Shown: positions 7,251-14,796 of the stretch, one piece after another | Position numbering within the stretch: the first letter of the stretch is position 1 | Layout: each line of letters opens with the position of its first letter | DNA from: UBA4636 sp045534575 | GTDB taxonomy: Bacteria > Bacillota > Clostridia > Christensenellales > Borkfalkiaceae | DNA length: 64,000 nt | Direction: 5' to 3' | NCBI GenBank assembly: GCA_045534575.1 | Contig: JAZSJZ010000004.1 | Coordinates: 1 to 64,000, forward strand | Translations under genes and position numbers: made by a program | Notes under the pieces: model-generated | The model's database searches: none | Told to the model about the DNA's origin: nothing | The model's input: only the letters and a program-made list of their open reading frames with translations

Positions 7251-8542
7251 TGTCAATTTCAAAACGACAAACGTTTATCGGTGGCGTGCATATTCCCGAT
7301 ATGAAGTATTTATCGAAAGATAAAGCCATAGAAGTTATGCCAGCGCCCGAGAGAGTGTTCATTTCACTTCAACAGCACATTGGAAAACCTGCAATGCCCG
7401 TAGTTGTGGTTGGCGAAACGGTTAGTAAAGGTCAAATTATCGGCAAGCAGAACGGGTTTATCAGCGCAAACGTTTATTCAAGCGTTAGCGGTGTGGTTGA
7501 AGAAATTAAATCTATCACAACCCACGCTGGCAAGCAAGACTACGTGGTTATAAAGAACGATTTTGAAGATAGAGAAGTAACTTTACCACAAATCGACAAA
7601 ACTTCGGCTGAGCAAATTATTGCTAGAGTTGGCGAGGCGGGGCTAGTTGGTCTTGGCGGTGCGGGCTTTCCTACCATCGTTAAAATCACGCCTCCTAACC
7701 CTATTGATACGCTTTTAATAAACGCAGCGGAGTGCGAGCCTTATTTAACGTGCGACCATAGAGTTTTGCTCGAGCAAACGGATGAGTTTGTTGAGGGCGC
7801 GAAACTTATGTCAATCGCGCTAAAGGGCGCAAAAATCTTAGTAGGCGTAGAAGAGAATAAGCCTGACGCTATTGAAAAACTTTCAAAATACGATTGTTTA
7901 ACGGTTGTTCCGTTAAAGAAAAAATATCCGCAAGGTAGTGAAAAGCAGTTAATTTACGCTTGCACAAAAAGAAAGGTTGGCGTTGGAAAACTTCCAGCAT
8001 CCACGGGCGTTTGCGTTTTAAACGTTCAAACGGTTAAGCAAACTTACGACGCAGTTGAACTTAACAAACCGCTTTACGAAAGGGTTATGACGGTTACGGG
8101 CAAAGGTATTAAACAGCCTAAAAACCTTCTCGTTAGAAACGGCACGCCTTATAGCGAAATCGTTGAGTTTTGCGGTGGTATGAAGGAAAGCGTTAGAAAG
8201 GTTGTTGCAGGCGGACCTATGATGGGTAAGGTTATTCCTGCCGTTCTTGGCTGGACGAGAAAGACCGATTCTGGGCTTTTGGTTTTAGATAAAGGCGAGG
8301 CTAACGAACTTGAACCGACTGCTTGCATTAACTGCGGAAGATGCGCTATGGCTTGTCCTATGCGCTTGATGCCTATGTATATTGATTTGTTCACAAACAT
8401 TGGCGACTATGAAAGGGCGAACACTTACGGCGCTTCAAACTGCTTTGAGTGCGGAACGTGCGCATACGTTTGCCCTGCTAAGCGAGACTTAGTTGGTAGC
8501 GCACAGCTTTGCAAAAAGAAATTACGCGAGATAAAGGGGTAA
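7250..8542 (+). CDS. rnfC: Electron transport complex subunit RnfC
   Basis: The soluble NADH/FMN and iron-sulfur subunit of the Rnf complex, which couples ferredoxin oxidation to NAD+ reduction and ion export. Length 430 is typical for Firmicutes. The N-terminal GGVHIPDMK and the EVMPAPERVFISLQQHIG region are family hallmarks. GLVGLGGAGFPTIVK with NAAECEPYLTCD forms the nucleotide and FMN site, as in complex I 51-kDa subunits. Two [4Fe-4S] motifs follow near the C-terminus, CINCGRCAMACP and CFECGTCAYVCP. The start ATG at 7250 overlaps the stop before it, with a GGAG-type site upstream. Confidence 0.95.
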   Translation: MSISKRQTFIGGVHIPDMKYLSKDKAIEVMPAPERVFISLQQHIGKPAMPVVVVGETVSKGQIIGKQNGFISANVYSSVSGVVEEIKSITTHAGKQDYVVIKNDFEDREVTLPQIDKTSAEQIIARVGEAGLVGLGGAGFPTIVKITPPNPIDTLLINAAECEPYLTCDHRVLLEQTDEFVEGAKLMSIALKGAKILVGVEENKPDAIEKLSKYDCLTVVPLKKKYPQGSEKQLIYACTKRKVGVGKLPASTGVCVLNVQTVKQTYDAVELNKPLYERVMTVTGKGIKQPKNLLVRNGTPYSEIVEFCGGMKESVRKVVAGGPMMGKVIPAVLGWTRKTDSGLLVLDKGEANELEPTACINCGRCAMACPMRLMPMYIDLFTNIGDYERANTYGASNCFECGTCAYVCPAKRDLVGSAQLCKKKLREIKG

Positions 8543-8548
8543 AAAAAT

Positions 8549-9541
8549 ATGTCTAACTTACTTATTTCTAACACACCGCATATTCGCAGTAAAACAACCA
8601 CGAAACAAATTATGCTAGACGTTTGCATCGCGCTTTTGCCAGCAACGATTATGGGTATTGTTTTCTTTGGTTTAAACGCGTTATTGGTGGTTTTTCTTTC
8701 CGTTTTCTCGTGCGTTTTAAGCGAGGCTGTTTATAAACTAATCATCGGTGAAAAGTTTAAAGATATTTTAAAGAAATTTGATTTTACTTCGCTAGTTACT
8801 GGTCTTTTACTTGGTTTAAACCTTGGCACGCAAGTTGCGTGGTACGTGCCAATTTTCGGCGGTATTTTTGCGATAGTAGTCGTAAAAATGTTGTTCGGTG
8901 GCACGGGCAAGAACTTCGTTAACCCAGCGATTGCGGGCAGAGTATTCTTGATTATAAGTTTCCCTGCGATGATGGTTCAAAATTGGGCTGTTCCTTCTAT
9001 TTTAGGTCAGTTCTCAACTGAAGCCGTTGTTGCTGGTCAAACGGTTTTAGGCGGAATTTTAACTTCTTCAACTTCAACACTTTCTAACCTTGACTTGTTC
9101 TTGGGAACGGGCGTTGCTGGCTGTATTGGCGAAACGTGCAAACTAGCGCTTGTGGTTGGGTATATTTACCTCGTTGTAAGGCGTGTTATAAATCCGCTTC
9201 TTCCTATAATTTACATAGGCGTAACGGGGCTTGTTTCCTCGCTTATGCTTGGCGGTTTTTCAATGTTCTTGCCGTCGATTTTATCGGGCGGTTTGTTCCT
9301 TGGCGCAATCTTTATGGCAACCGACTACGTTACCACGCCAAACTCGTTTATCAGCAACATTATTTACTTCACGCTCCTTGGCGTTATAACTGCGGTATTG
9401 AGAGTGTCGTCGGGAAGCGAAGTCGTTTCTTACTGCATACTCCTTATGAACTTCACTGTGCCTTTATTCGATAGATATTTCTTCCCTAAGGCGTTTGGGT
9501 TTATCAAGGCGAAAAAAACTAAAAAGGAGGCAAATGCATAA
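8549..9541 (+). CDS. rnfD: Electron transport complex subunit RnfD
   Basis: A membrane subunit of the Rnf complex, 330 residues with about nine helices. The family signatures are the N-terminal SNTPHIRSK, GGTGKNFVNPAIAGR near residue 115, and FMATDYVTTPNS near residue 250; the last is the region of the covalently bound FMN in RnfD/NqrB proteins. The flavin would be attached by the ApbE encoded upstream. The gene follows rnfC by 6 bases and its stop overlaps the rnfG start. Confidence 0.95.
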   Translation: MSNLLISNTPHIRSKTTTKQIMLDVCIALLPATIMGIVFFGLNALLVVFLSVFSCVLSEAVYKLIIGEKFKDILKKFDFTSLVTGLLLGLNLGTQVAWYVPIFGGIFAIVVVKMLFGGTGKNFVNPAIAGRVFLIISFPAMMVQNWAVPSILGQFSTEAVVAGQTVLGGILTSSTSTLSNLDLFLGTGVAGCIGETCKLALVVGYIYLVVRRVINPLLPIIYIGVTGLVSSLMLGGFSMFLPSILSGGLFLGAIFMATDYVTTPNSFISNIIYFTLLGVITAVLRVSSGSEVVSYCILLMNFTVPLFDRYFFPKAFGFIKAKKTKKEANA

Positions 9542-10140
9542 TGGCTGAAAAGAAAAAAGAATCAACGCTAAGATGCGTTTTAACGCTTTCGATTATCGCA
9601 GTCGTTTGCGGTGTGCTTCTTGCAGTTTTAAACGTTTTACTTTACGTTGCGCCGTCTTTAGACGATATTACAAACAATATTCACATCAGCGATAGCGACT
9701 ACGATAAAGAACTTTGGGTTATGGACGATGTTAACGCCGACTATGAAAAGGGAACGGGCGCAACCGTTACTATGGGCGCAAGTTTAGACCTTGAGAATAA
9801 CGACTATTGCGCCGTTTTAGTTAAAACTGTGGCGGCGGGTAAACTTGGCGAATGTATTTTTGCGTTCAACTTCTCAAAAACCGAGAACAAACTCGTTGAG
9901 TGTGTTCTCGTAACCGATGGTTCAACCGCTGGTTATAATCTAGCATACGCTAAAGAAAAACTAGGCGACCAAATCAAAGATTTTGAAGATTATTATTTAG
10001 AAATTACTTCCGCAACCGTTTTCGATGACGGCTACTCTATTCCAAAAGGCGGTGCAACGTTAACCACAACCGCAATCGATAACGCTTTCAAACTTGCGGC
10101 TAAGTATTACTACTATGTTTACGGAGGAGGAAAAGCATAA
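9541..10140 (+). CDS. rnfG: Electron transport complex subunit RnfG, FMN-binding
   Basis: 199 residues: one N-terminal membrane helix (about residues 14-37) and an extracytoplasmic FMN-binding domain. The flavinylation motif is GGATLTT, with Thr173 as the expected phosphoester-linked residue; the usual Ser or Asp before GAT is Gly here. It relays electrons between RnfD and the rest of the complex. A strong Shine-Dalgarno AGGAGG lies within the end of rnfD, and the ATG overlaps the rnfD stop. Confidence 0.92.
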   Translation: MAEKKKESTLRCVLTLSIIAVVCGVLLAVLNVLLYVAPSLDDITNNIHISDSDYDKELWVMDDVNADYEKGTGATVTMGASLDLENNDYCAVLVKTVAAGKLGECIFAFNFSKTENKLVECVLVTDGSTAGYNLAYAKEKLGDQIKDFEDYYLEITSATVFDDGYSIPKGGATLTTTAIDNAFKLAAKYYYYVYGGGKA

Positions 10141-10793
10141 TGAAAAACAATCCAAAAAACATTGCGCTTGACGGCCTTCTTCGTCAAAACCCCGTTTTAA
10201 GATTGGGGCTTGGCACTTGCCCAACGCTCGCTCTTACCACGGCGGCAATGAACGGCGTTGGTATGGGCGCTGCGGTTACCTTCGTTTTAATGTGCAGTAA
10301 CTTAATCATATCGCTTCTTCGAAACGTTATCCCTTCAAAGGTAAGAATTCCCGCTTACATTTTAATTATCGCAACTTTCGTTACTATAACCAGAATGGTG
10401 CTTTATAAATTCTTGCCGTCGATAGCGTCGTCTATGGGCACGTATTTGCCACTTATCGTTGTAAACTGCATAATTTTAGGAAGAGCCGAGGCGTTCGCTT
10501 CTAAAAACCCTGTTTTAGATTCGGTTATCGACGGAATTTTTATGGGCATAGGCTTTATGCTATCGATAACGCTTATGGGCGCGTTTAGAGAAATTTTAGG
10601 CGCAGGTATGATTTTCGGCATTAAACTTTGGGATTTTAAGATTGAGTTCTTCACGTCCTCTGCTGGTGCGCTTTTCACCTACGGCGTATTTATTGCCGTT
10701 TACGCTTGGCTTTATAATATTATTTCTATTAAAAGAAAGAAAAAACAAGAAAACAAACAACAAAAAGTTGAAGTTAAGGAGGTTGTAGCATGA
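10140..10793 (+). CDS. rnfE: Electron transport complex subunit RnfE
   Basis: A membrane subunit paralogous to RnfA, 217 residues with six helices and a Lys-rich tail. Conserved GLGTCPTLALTT in the first helix region and IVVNCIILGRAEAFASKNP carry the membrane Cys residues that hold a [2Fe-2S] cluster between RnfA and RnfE in known structures. The start overlaps the rnfG stop by one base, and the last four bases overlap the rnfA ATG. Confidence 0.95.
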   Translation: MKNNPKNIALDGLLRQNPVLRLGLGTCPTLALTTAAMNGVGMGAAVTFVLMCSNLIISLLRNVIPSKVRIPAYILIIATFVTITRMVLYKFLPSIASSMGTYLPLIVVNCIILGRAEAFASKNPVLDSVIDGIFMGIGFMLSITLMGAFREILGAGMIFGIKLWDFKIEFFTSSAGALFTYGVFIAVYAWLYNIISIKRKKKQENKQQKVEVKEVVA

Positions 10794-11353
10794 TATTCGG
10801 TATTTTAGCGGCGGCTATGCTCACGCAAAACTTCGTTCTCGTTAACTTCTACGGAATTTGCCCGTTCCTCGGCGTTTCTAAAAACTTTAAGTCGGCGTTC
10901 GGTATGGGTATGGCGGTTACCTTCGTTATGACGATAACTTGCCTTATCACTTACCCGATTTATAACTATATTTTAGTTCCGCTAGGTTTTGATTATCTTG
11001 AAATTATCGTTTTCATTTTCGTAATTGCGTCATTAGTTCAAATAATTGAAATTATCTTGAAAAAACTATCTCCTACGCTTTACGATGCAATGGGAATTTA
11101 TCTTCCGCTTATAACCACTAACTGCGCCGTTTTAGGTGTTGCAGAAGTAGTTTTAACGAGCGCACTCGTAACTTCCGTTCTCGACGCTGTTTTATACGGC
11201 TTGTTCGGTGGGCTTGGCTTTACGCTTGCTATCGTTTTAATGAGCGGTATGCGTGAAAAGCTTGACACTTTGAAAATGCCTAAGCCTTTAGAGGGCTTCC
11301 CTATCACTATGATTCTCGCTTGCTTTATGGCAATGGCGTTTAACGTTTTCTAG
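10790..11353 (+). CDS. rnfA: Electron transport complex subunit RnfA
   Basis: A membrane subunit of 187 residues with six helices, inverted in topology relative to RnfE. The conserved segments LVNFYGICPFLGVSK and PLITTNCAVLGVA contain the cluster-binding Cys pair. AAGGAGG lies just upstream of the ATG within rnfE, and the two genes overlap, which suggests coupled translation of the pair. Confidence 0.95.
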   Translation: MIFGILAAAMLTQNFVLVNFYGICPFLGVSKNFKSAFGMGMAVTFVMTITCLITYPIYNYILVPLGFDYLEIIVFIFVIASLVQIIEIILKKLSPTLYDAMGIYLPLITTNCAVLGVAEVVLTSALVTSVLDAVLYGLFGGLGFTLAIVLMSGMREKLDTLKMPKPLEGFPITMILACFMAMAFNVF

Positions 11354-11363
11354 GAGGTAAAAT

Positions 11364-12188
11364 ATGTTAAATTTATTAGCAAATGCGCCTCAATTAAACA
11401 TTGTTGATATTTTACTCGTCGTTGCGATTATGCTCGTTATTGCGGTGGTTTTCGGCTTCCTTATTATGGTTGTTTCCAAAAAGTTTGCCGTTCCCGTTGA
11501 TGAGAGAGAAGAAGAAGTTTTAGGCTGTTTGGCTGGCGCTAACTGCGGTGGCTGTGGCAAGGCGGGTTGTTCTGCGCTTGCTAAAGCGATAGTAGAGGGC
11601 AAAGGCGAAATTGACGACTGCCCCGTTACCGATAAAGAGCATAAAGAACAAATTGCAAAAGTTCTTGGCATTGAGTATTCGGGTGGCGGAGAAAAAAAAT
11701 ACGTTGTTCTATGCAACGGCGGTGAAAAAGCAAAAGACAAAAACGACTATTTAGGCGTAGGCGATTGTATTCACGAAAATATGATTTTGGGCGGAAAGAA
11801 AAAATGCTCAACTGCTTGCCTTGGCGATGGAACTTGCGCTATAGTTTGTAAAAACGGCGCAATCAAGGTAGAAAACGGCGTTGCAACTATCGACCAAGAC
11901 CTTTGCATAAAGTGCGGTCTATGCGCTAAAAATTGCCCTAAACTCGTTATTGGCACAGTTCCTCAAACGGCTAAAGTTTATGTTGCTTGTTCAACAAGTT
12001 GCAGAGGCAAAGAAGTTATCGATGCTTGCTCAAACGGCTGTATTGGTTGCGGTATTTGCGCTAAAAACTGCCCAACGAGTGCAATTACTATGATTAACAA
12101 TCTTCCTCGCATTGATTACGAAAAATGCGTTTCGTGCGGACACTGCGCCGATAAATGTCCAAGAAAGTGTATAAAGAAGTTTTATTAA
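11364..12188 (+). CDS. rnfB: Electron transport complex subunit RnfB, polyferredoxin
   Basis: The ferredoxin-accepting subunit: an N-terminal membrane helix (residues 12-36), then a four-Cys cluster domain with GCLAGANCGGCGKAGC. A central 2[4Fe-4S] segment includes CIKCGLCAKNCP, and the C-terminal ferredoxin domain has CIGCGICAKNCP and CVSCGHCADKCP. At 274 residues it has fewer C-terminal ferredoxin repeats than some clostridial RnfB proteins. It is the last gene of the operon in the order C-D-G-E-A-B, and a hairpin with a T-run follows seven bases after the stop. Confidence 0.95.
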   Translation: MLNLLANAPQLNIVDILLVVAIMLVIAVVFGFLIMVVSKKFAVPVDEREEEVLGCLAGANCGGCGKAGCSALAKAIVEGKGEIDDCPVTDKEHKEQIAKVLGIEYSGGGEKKYVVLCNGGEKAKDKNDYLGVGDCIHENMILGGKKKCSTACLGDGTCAIVCKNGAIKVENGVATIDQDLCIKCGLCAKNCPKLVIGTVPQTAKVYVACSTSCRGKEVIDACSNGCIGCGICAKNCPTSAITMINNLPRIDYEKCVSCGHCADKCPRKCIKKFY

Positions 12189-12194
12189 CGAATT

Positions 12195-12229
12195 AGCGTG
12201 TTATCCTTAGCGGAGAACACGCTTTTTTT
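12195..12229 (+). terminator. Rnf operon terminator, second copy of the AGCGTGTT hairpin
   Basis: Arms AGCGTGTT (12195-12202) and AACACGCT (12216-12223) with an inner TCC/GGA pair, followed by seven T. The hairpin matches 3764-3792 except for one loop base. Confidence 0.85.
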
Positions 12230-12448
12230 GTTAGTGAAGTTTTTGCTAACGCAAAAGTGAAGTTGCTACGCAGTGAAGTTGCGTAGCATACGCTCGCAGT
12301 GAAGTTTTTGCAAAAGCAAAAGTGAAGTTGCGTAGCATACGCTCGCAGTGAAGAAATTTGACACTTCGCCTTTAGGCGAAACTTCACTCACGAAGTGAAC
12401 TTCACTAGATAACTTCACTTGCCCAAAGGGCAAACTTAGTTTTTTTAT
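12223..12448. repeat. Array 2: AGTGAAGTT word with mini-palindromes, inverted homologue of array 1
   Basis: This gap holds no gene. About nine words are present (six AGTGAAG on the plus strand, then three as AACTTCACT). They are separated by hairpins such as TTGC-TAAC-GCAA, TTCGCC-TTTA-GGCGAA and TTGCCC-AAA-GGGCAA. A segment of about 25 bases beginning TTGCGTAGCATACGC is repeated in tandem inside it. Read in reverse, the order of hairpins matches array 1, from AAGTTTGCCC to GCAAAAACTTCAC. Because the AGCGTGTT hairpin on the left is not inverted, only the array block has flipped. Confidence 0.8.
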
Positions 12449-12458
12449 TGCGTTTATT

Positions 12459-12487
12459 TTGACTATTTTTTGCATTTAATATATAAT
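12459..12487 (+). promoter_or_regulatory. Promoter of the patatin-like gene
   Basis: TTGACT (12459-12464), 17 bases, TATAAT (12482-12487). The expected transcript start is only about 3 bases before the ATG at 12497. Confidence 0.75.
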
Positions 12488-12496
12488 GGAAGTGTT

Positions 12497-13309
12497 ATGA
12501 ATATTTTATCAAAGATTAAAAATTTATTTTCAAAAAAACCAAAAAAATTAGGTCTAGCCCTTGGTAGCGGTGGGGCAAAAGGCTCGGCGCTTATCGGTGC
12601 GCTAAAAGCGTTTGAAGAAGAGGGCATTAAGTTCGATATGGTCGCAGGCACGTCTATCGGCTCAATAATTGGCGGTATGTATGCTTCGGGTTATTCGTGG
12701 CAAGATATGCTCTCAACGCTCACGCAATACGACCTAGCAAGCGCAAAAACGCTCATCATTTTAAAACTTAAAGGCTACACCGTTTCCTCTTACCTAGACG
12801 AGATTATGGGCGGAAAAAACATTGAGGAAACAAAAATTCCTTTTAAAGCCGTTGCCGTTGACGTGTTTTCGGGCGAAGAAGTGGTTTTAGATAGCGGAAA
12901 TATGGGAAGCGCAATGGCATCTTCATCTGCAATTCCGCCTATTTTTAGGGCTGTTGAGAGAGATGGAAAAAAACTTGTTGACGGGTGCTATACTAACCCC
13001 GTTCCAGCCGATATCGTTAAAGAAATGGGCGCAGATTTTGTTTTGTCAATTAATCTTTCATCTACCGAAACTAACGAAAAGAACGTTAATTTTCTTGACG
13101 CAACCTATAAAAACCACGGCGTGAAAAGGGCTAACGTAATGCAAAAGGCAAGAGATAATTCTAACTTCTTTTTATCTCTTGATTTGAAAGATTTTTCTGC
13201 TGCCGATATTTCAAAAATGGACGAAATGTTTACAATCGGCTATCAAACGACCAAAAAAGAAATGCCTAAAATCAAACAAGTGTTAAAGGCGAATAAGATT
13301 AAAATTTAA
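12497..13309 (+). CDS. Patatin-like phospholipase
   Basis: A 270-residue acyl hydrolase of the RssA/patatin family with a Ser-Asp dyad. GSGGAKG (about residue 24) is the oxyanion motif, GTSIGS (about residue 55) holds the nucleophilic Ser, and DGCYTNPVP (about residue 165) holds the Asp. No signal peptide is present, so it is likely cytosolic and acts on membrane lipids from inside. The start at 12497 is chosen because MNILSKIKN is the natural N-terminus; a Met further upstream lies before the promoter's -10 box. The upstream sequence GGAAGTG could be a weak ribosome-binding site, but the transcript may start too late to include it. A terminator follows. Confidence 0.85.
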   Translation: MNILSKIKNLFSKKPKKLGLALGSGGAKGSALIGALKAFEEEGIKFDMVAGTSIGSIIGGMYASGYSWQDMLSTLTQYDLASAKTLIILKLKGYTVSSYLDEIMGGKNIEETKIPFKAVAVDVFSGEEVVLDSGNMGSAMASSSAIPPIFRAVERDGKKLVDGCYTNPVPADIVKEMGADFVLSINLSSTETNEKNVNFLDATYKNHGVKRANVMQKARDNSNFFLSLDLKDFSAADISKMDEMFTIGYQTTKKEMPKIKQVLKANKIKI

Positions 13310-13328
13310 TAGCCAAAAATAACTTATA

Positions 13329-13358
13329 ACTGCGGATATTTTTCTGCAGTTTTTTTGT
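13329..13358 (+). terminator. Terminator after the patatin-like gene
   Basis: AACTGC and GCAGTT arms enclose a 14-base interior with a further GA/TC pair, and a T-run follows. Confidence 0.65.
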
Positions 13359-13455
13359 TCGCTTTTTTTGAATACGCAATTTTCCTTGATAAATAAACAT
13401 ATTTTGAAAACAAACGTCATATTTTTATTAAAAAAGGCTTAAAATTCAATAAAAA

Positions 13456-13517
13456 TGTTGATAAGTTTTTAAGTTGTCCACATTTTTAAGTGATTTTTTG
13501 GCTTTTTATGTGGATAA
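13456..13517. promoter_or_regulatory. Cluster of DnaA-box-like sites
   Basis: TGTGGATAA at 13509-13517 is the exact reverse of the DnaA box TTATCCACA. TTGTCCACA at 13474-13482 and TGTTGATAA at 13456-13464 differ from it by one base each. The three sites lie within 62 A+T-rich bases just ahead of the amidase gene, the outer two in the same orientation and the middle one opposite. Confidence 0.5.
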
Positions 13518-13539
13518 CTCGATTTTTGGGAAGGTTAAA

Positions 13540-14256
13540 ATGTTTAGGAAAATGACGGCTTTTTTTGCAATTTCAATTAGTTTATTCTGCATATTTTTTG
13601 CTAGTTTAGGCTCTTCAAATCAAACCTTTGCCGACGGCGAAAAACTAGCCGTCGTGATAGACGCAGGGCACGGCGGAATTGATGCGGGCTGTCAAGGCAG
13701 TTTCTTAAAATTAAAAGAAAGCGACGTTAATCTTGCCGTAGCAAAAAAACTGGGCGCGCTTTTCCAAAACGCTGGCTTTAAAGTTATTTTTACGAGAACT
13801 ACTGACGAGGGGCTTTACGGCGCAGTGCAAAAAGGTTTTAAAGAGCGGGACTTAAACAATAGAGTGAAAATCATAAACGAGAGTAATTGCGATATTTTAA
13901 TCTCGGTGCATATGAACAAATATTCAAGCCCGACTCGGCGTGGGGCGCAAGTTTTCTATTCTAAAAGTTTAGAAGATAACCAAATTTTAGCCCGTTCTAT
14001 TCAAAAAAACTTAAACGCAATGGAAGAGGCTCAAAGAAGTTGCGATATTCTTGTTGGCGACTACTTTCTTTTAAACTATTCTAAAATTCCGTCCGTTATT
14101 GTTGAGTGCGGTTTTTTATCTAACCAAGAGGAAGAATATCTTTTATCAACGAGCGTTTATCAAGAAGAAATTGCCTACGCAATATTTCTTGGCGCAGTTG
14201 AATATTTTAGCGTAAACGTGGGCTTACATTATGAATATTTAGATTACGGCTTTTAA
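13540..14256 (+). CDS. cwlD: N-acetylmuramoyl-L-alanine amidase, CwlD-like
   Basis: A zinc amidase (Amidase_3) that cuts between MurNAc and the stem peptide; in spore formers CwlD acts with PdaA to make muramic lactam in the spore cortex. Length 238 matches CwlD. An N-terminal signal or anchor helix covers residues of about 5-25. Catalytic and metal motifs are VIDAGHGG (Zn His), KESDVNLAV (Zn Glu), ISVHMN (Zn His) and VECGFLSN (catalytic Glu). The ATG at 13540 is preferred because GGGAAGG stands 6 bases before it; an upstream in-frame start at 13474 would add 22 residues and overlap the DnaA-box-like sites. CwlD itself is inferred from length and the spore context; a vegetative amidase remains possible. 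Confidence 0.75.
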   Translation: MFRKMTAFFAISISLFCIFFASLGSSNQTFADGEKLAVVIDAGHGGIDAGCQGSFLKLKESDVNLAVAKKLGALFQNAGFKVIFTRTTDEGLYGAVQKGFKERDLNNRVKIINESNCDILISVHMNKYSSPTRRGAQVFYSKSLEDNQILARSIQKNLNAMEEAQRSCDILVGDYFLLNYSKIPSVIVECGFLSNQEEEYLLSTSVYQEEIAYAIFLGAVEYFSVNVGLHYEYLDYGF

Positions 14257-14268
14257 AAGCCGTTTTTC
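14246..14268 (+). terminator. Terminator overlapping the cwlD stop
   Basis: The palindrome ACGGCTTTTAAAAGCCGT (14246-14263) is followed by T5; the stop codon lies inside the stem. Confidence 0.75.
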
Positions 14269-14341
14269 TTTGCCAAAATTTTGTTAAAAATAATTCTTTA
14301 CTAAAAATAAAGTAATATTTATATTTAATTTTTATATTTAA

Positions 14342-14370
14342 TTGTAAATATCGTTCAACTGTGCTATAAT
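14342..14370 (+). promoter_or_regulatory. Promoter of the mrnC operon
   Basis: TTGTAA (14342-14347), 17 bases, TATAAT (14365-14370), with AAGGGG as ribosome-binding site at 14386-14391. Confidence 0.6.
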
Positions 14371-14400
14371 AACTAAAAATAGTATAAGGGGTAGTTTGCG

Positions 14401-14796
14401 TTGGAGTTTAACAGCACCGTTTCAAAACAAGAGGCAAGGAATATGAATCCAATCGTTTTGGCGTTCGTTGGCGACGCAGTTTATTCGTTGTTCGTTAGAA
14501 AAAAACTTGCCACAACCTTAGATAGTAAGAGCGGTGTTTTGCAAGAGAGGTCTGCTAAAATCGTAAACGCCACGGCTCAAGCAGATTTTGCTAATAAAAT
14601 AATGGAAGTTTTAACCGAAGAGGAACTAGATATTTTCCGCCGTGCAAGAAATTCTAAAAAGCCATCTCGTGCCAAAAATGCTTCGTCTTCAAGTTATAAT
14701 AAATCGACGGGTTTTGAGGCAGTTTTAGGCTATCTTTATTTAATTGGCGATGTTAATCGGCTAGACTATCTTTTAAATTTTGGAGAAGAAAAATGA
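14401..14796 (+). CDS. mrnC: Mini-ribonuclease III (MrnC)
   Basis: A small RNase III-like nuclease without a dsRNA-binding domain that matures 23S rRNA ends. 131 residues. The two halves of the catalytic site are seen in NPIVLAFVGDAVYSLFVR (Asp near residue 25) and STGFEAVLGYLYL (Glu near residue 113). The start is TTG at 14401, nine bases after AAGGGG; the first in-frame ATG would cut into the conserved NPI..FVGDAVY helix. It overlaps rlmB by four bases, giving the usual mrnC-rlmB pair of Firmicutes. Confidence 0.88.
   Translation: MEFNSTVSKQEARNMNPIVLAFVGDAVYSLFVRKKLATTLDSKSGVLQERSAKIVNATAQADFANKIMEVLTEEELDIFRRARNSKKPSRAKNASSSSYNKSTGFEAVLGYLYLIGDVNRLDYLLNFGEEK

Noticed and set aside
12193..12475. 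Two open frames on the minus strand within array 2
   Set aside because: They translate the repeated word and palindromes only, with composition unlike any protein, and no start signals.
13456..13517. Chromosomal replication origin
   Set aside because: Only three DnaA-box-like sites, no dnaA/dnaN/gyr genes nearby and no repeated A+T-rich unwinding element that I can recognise.
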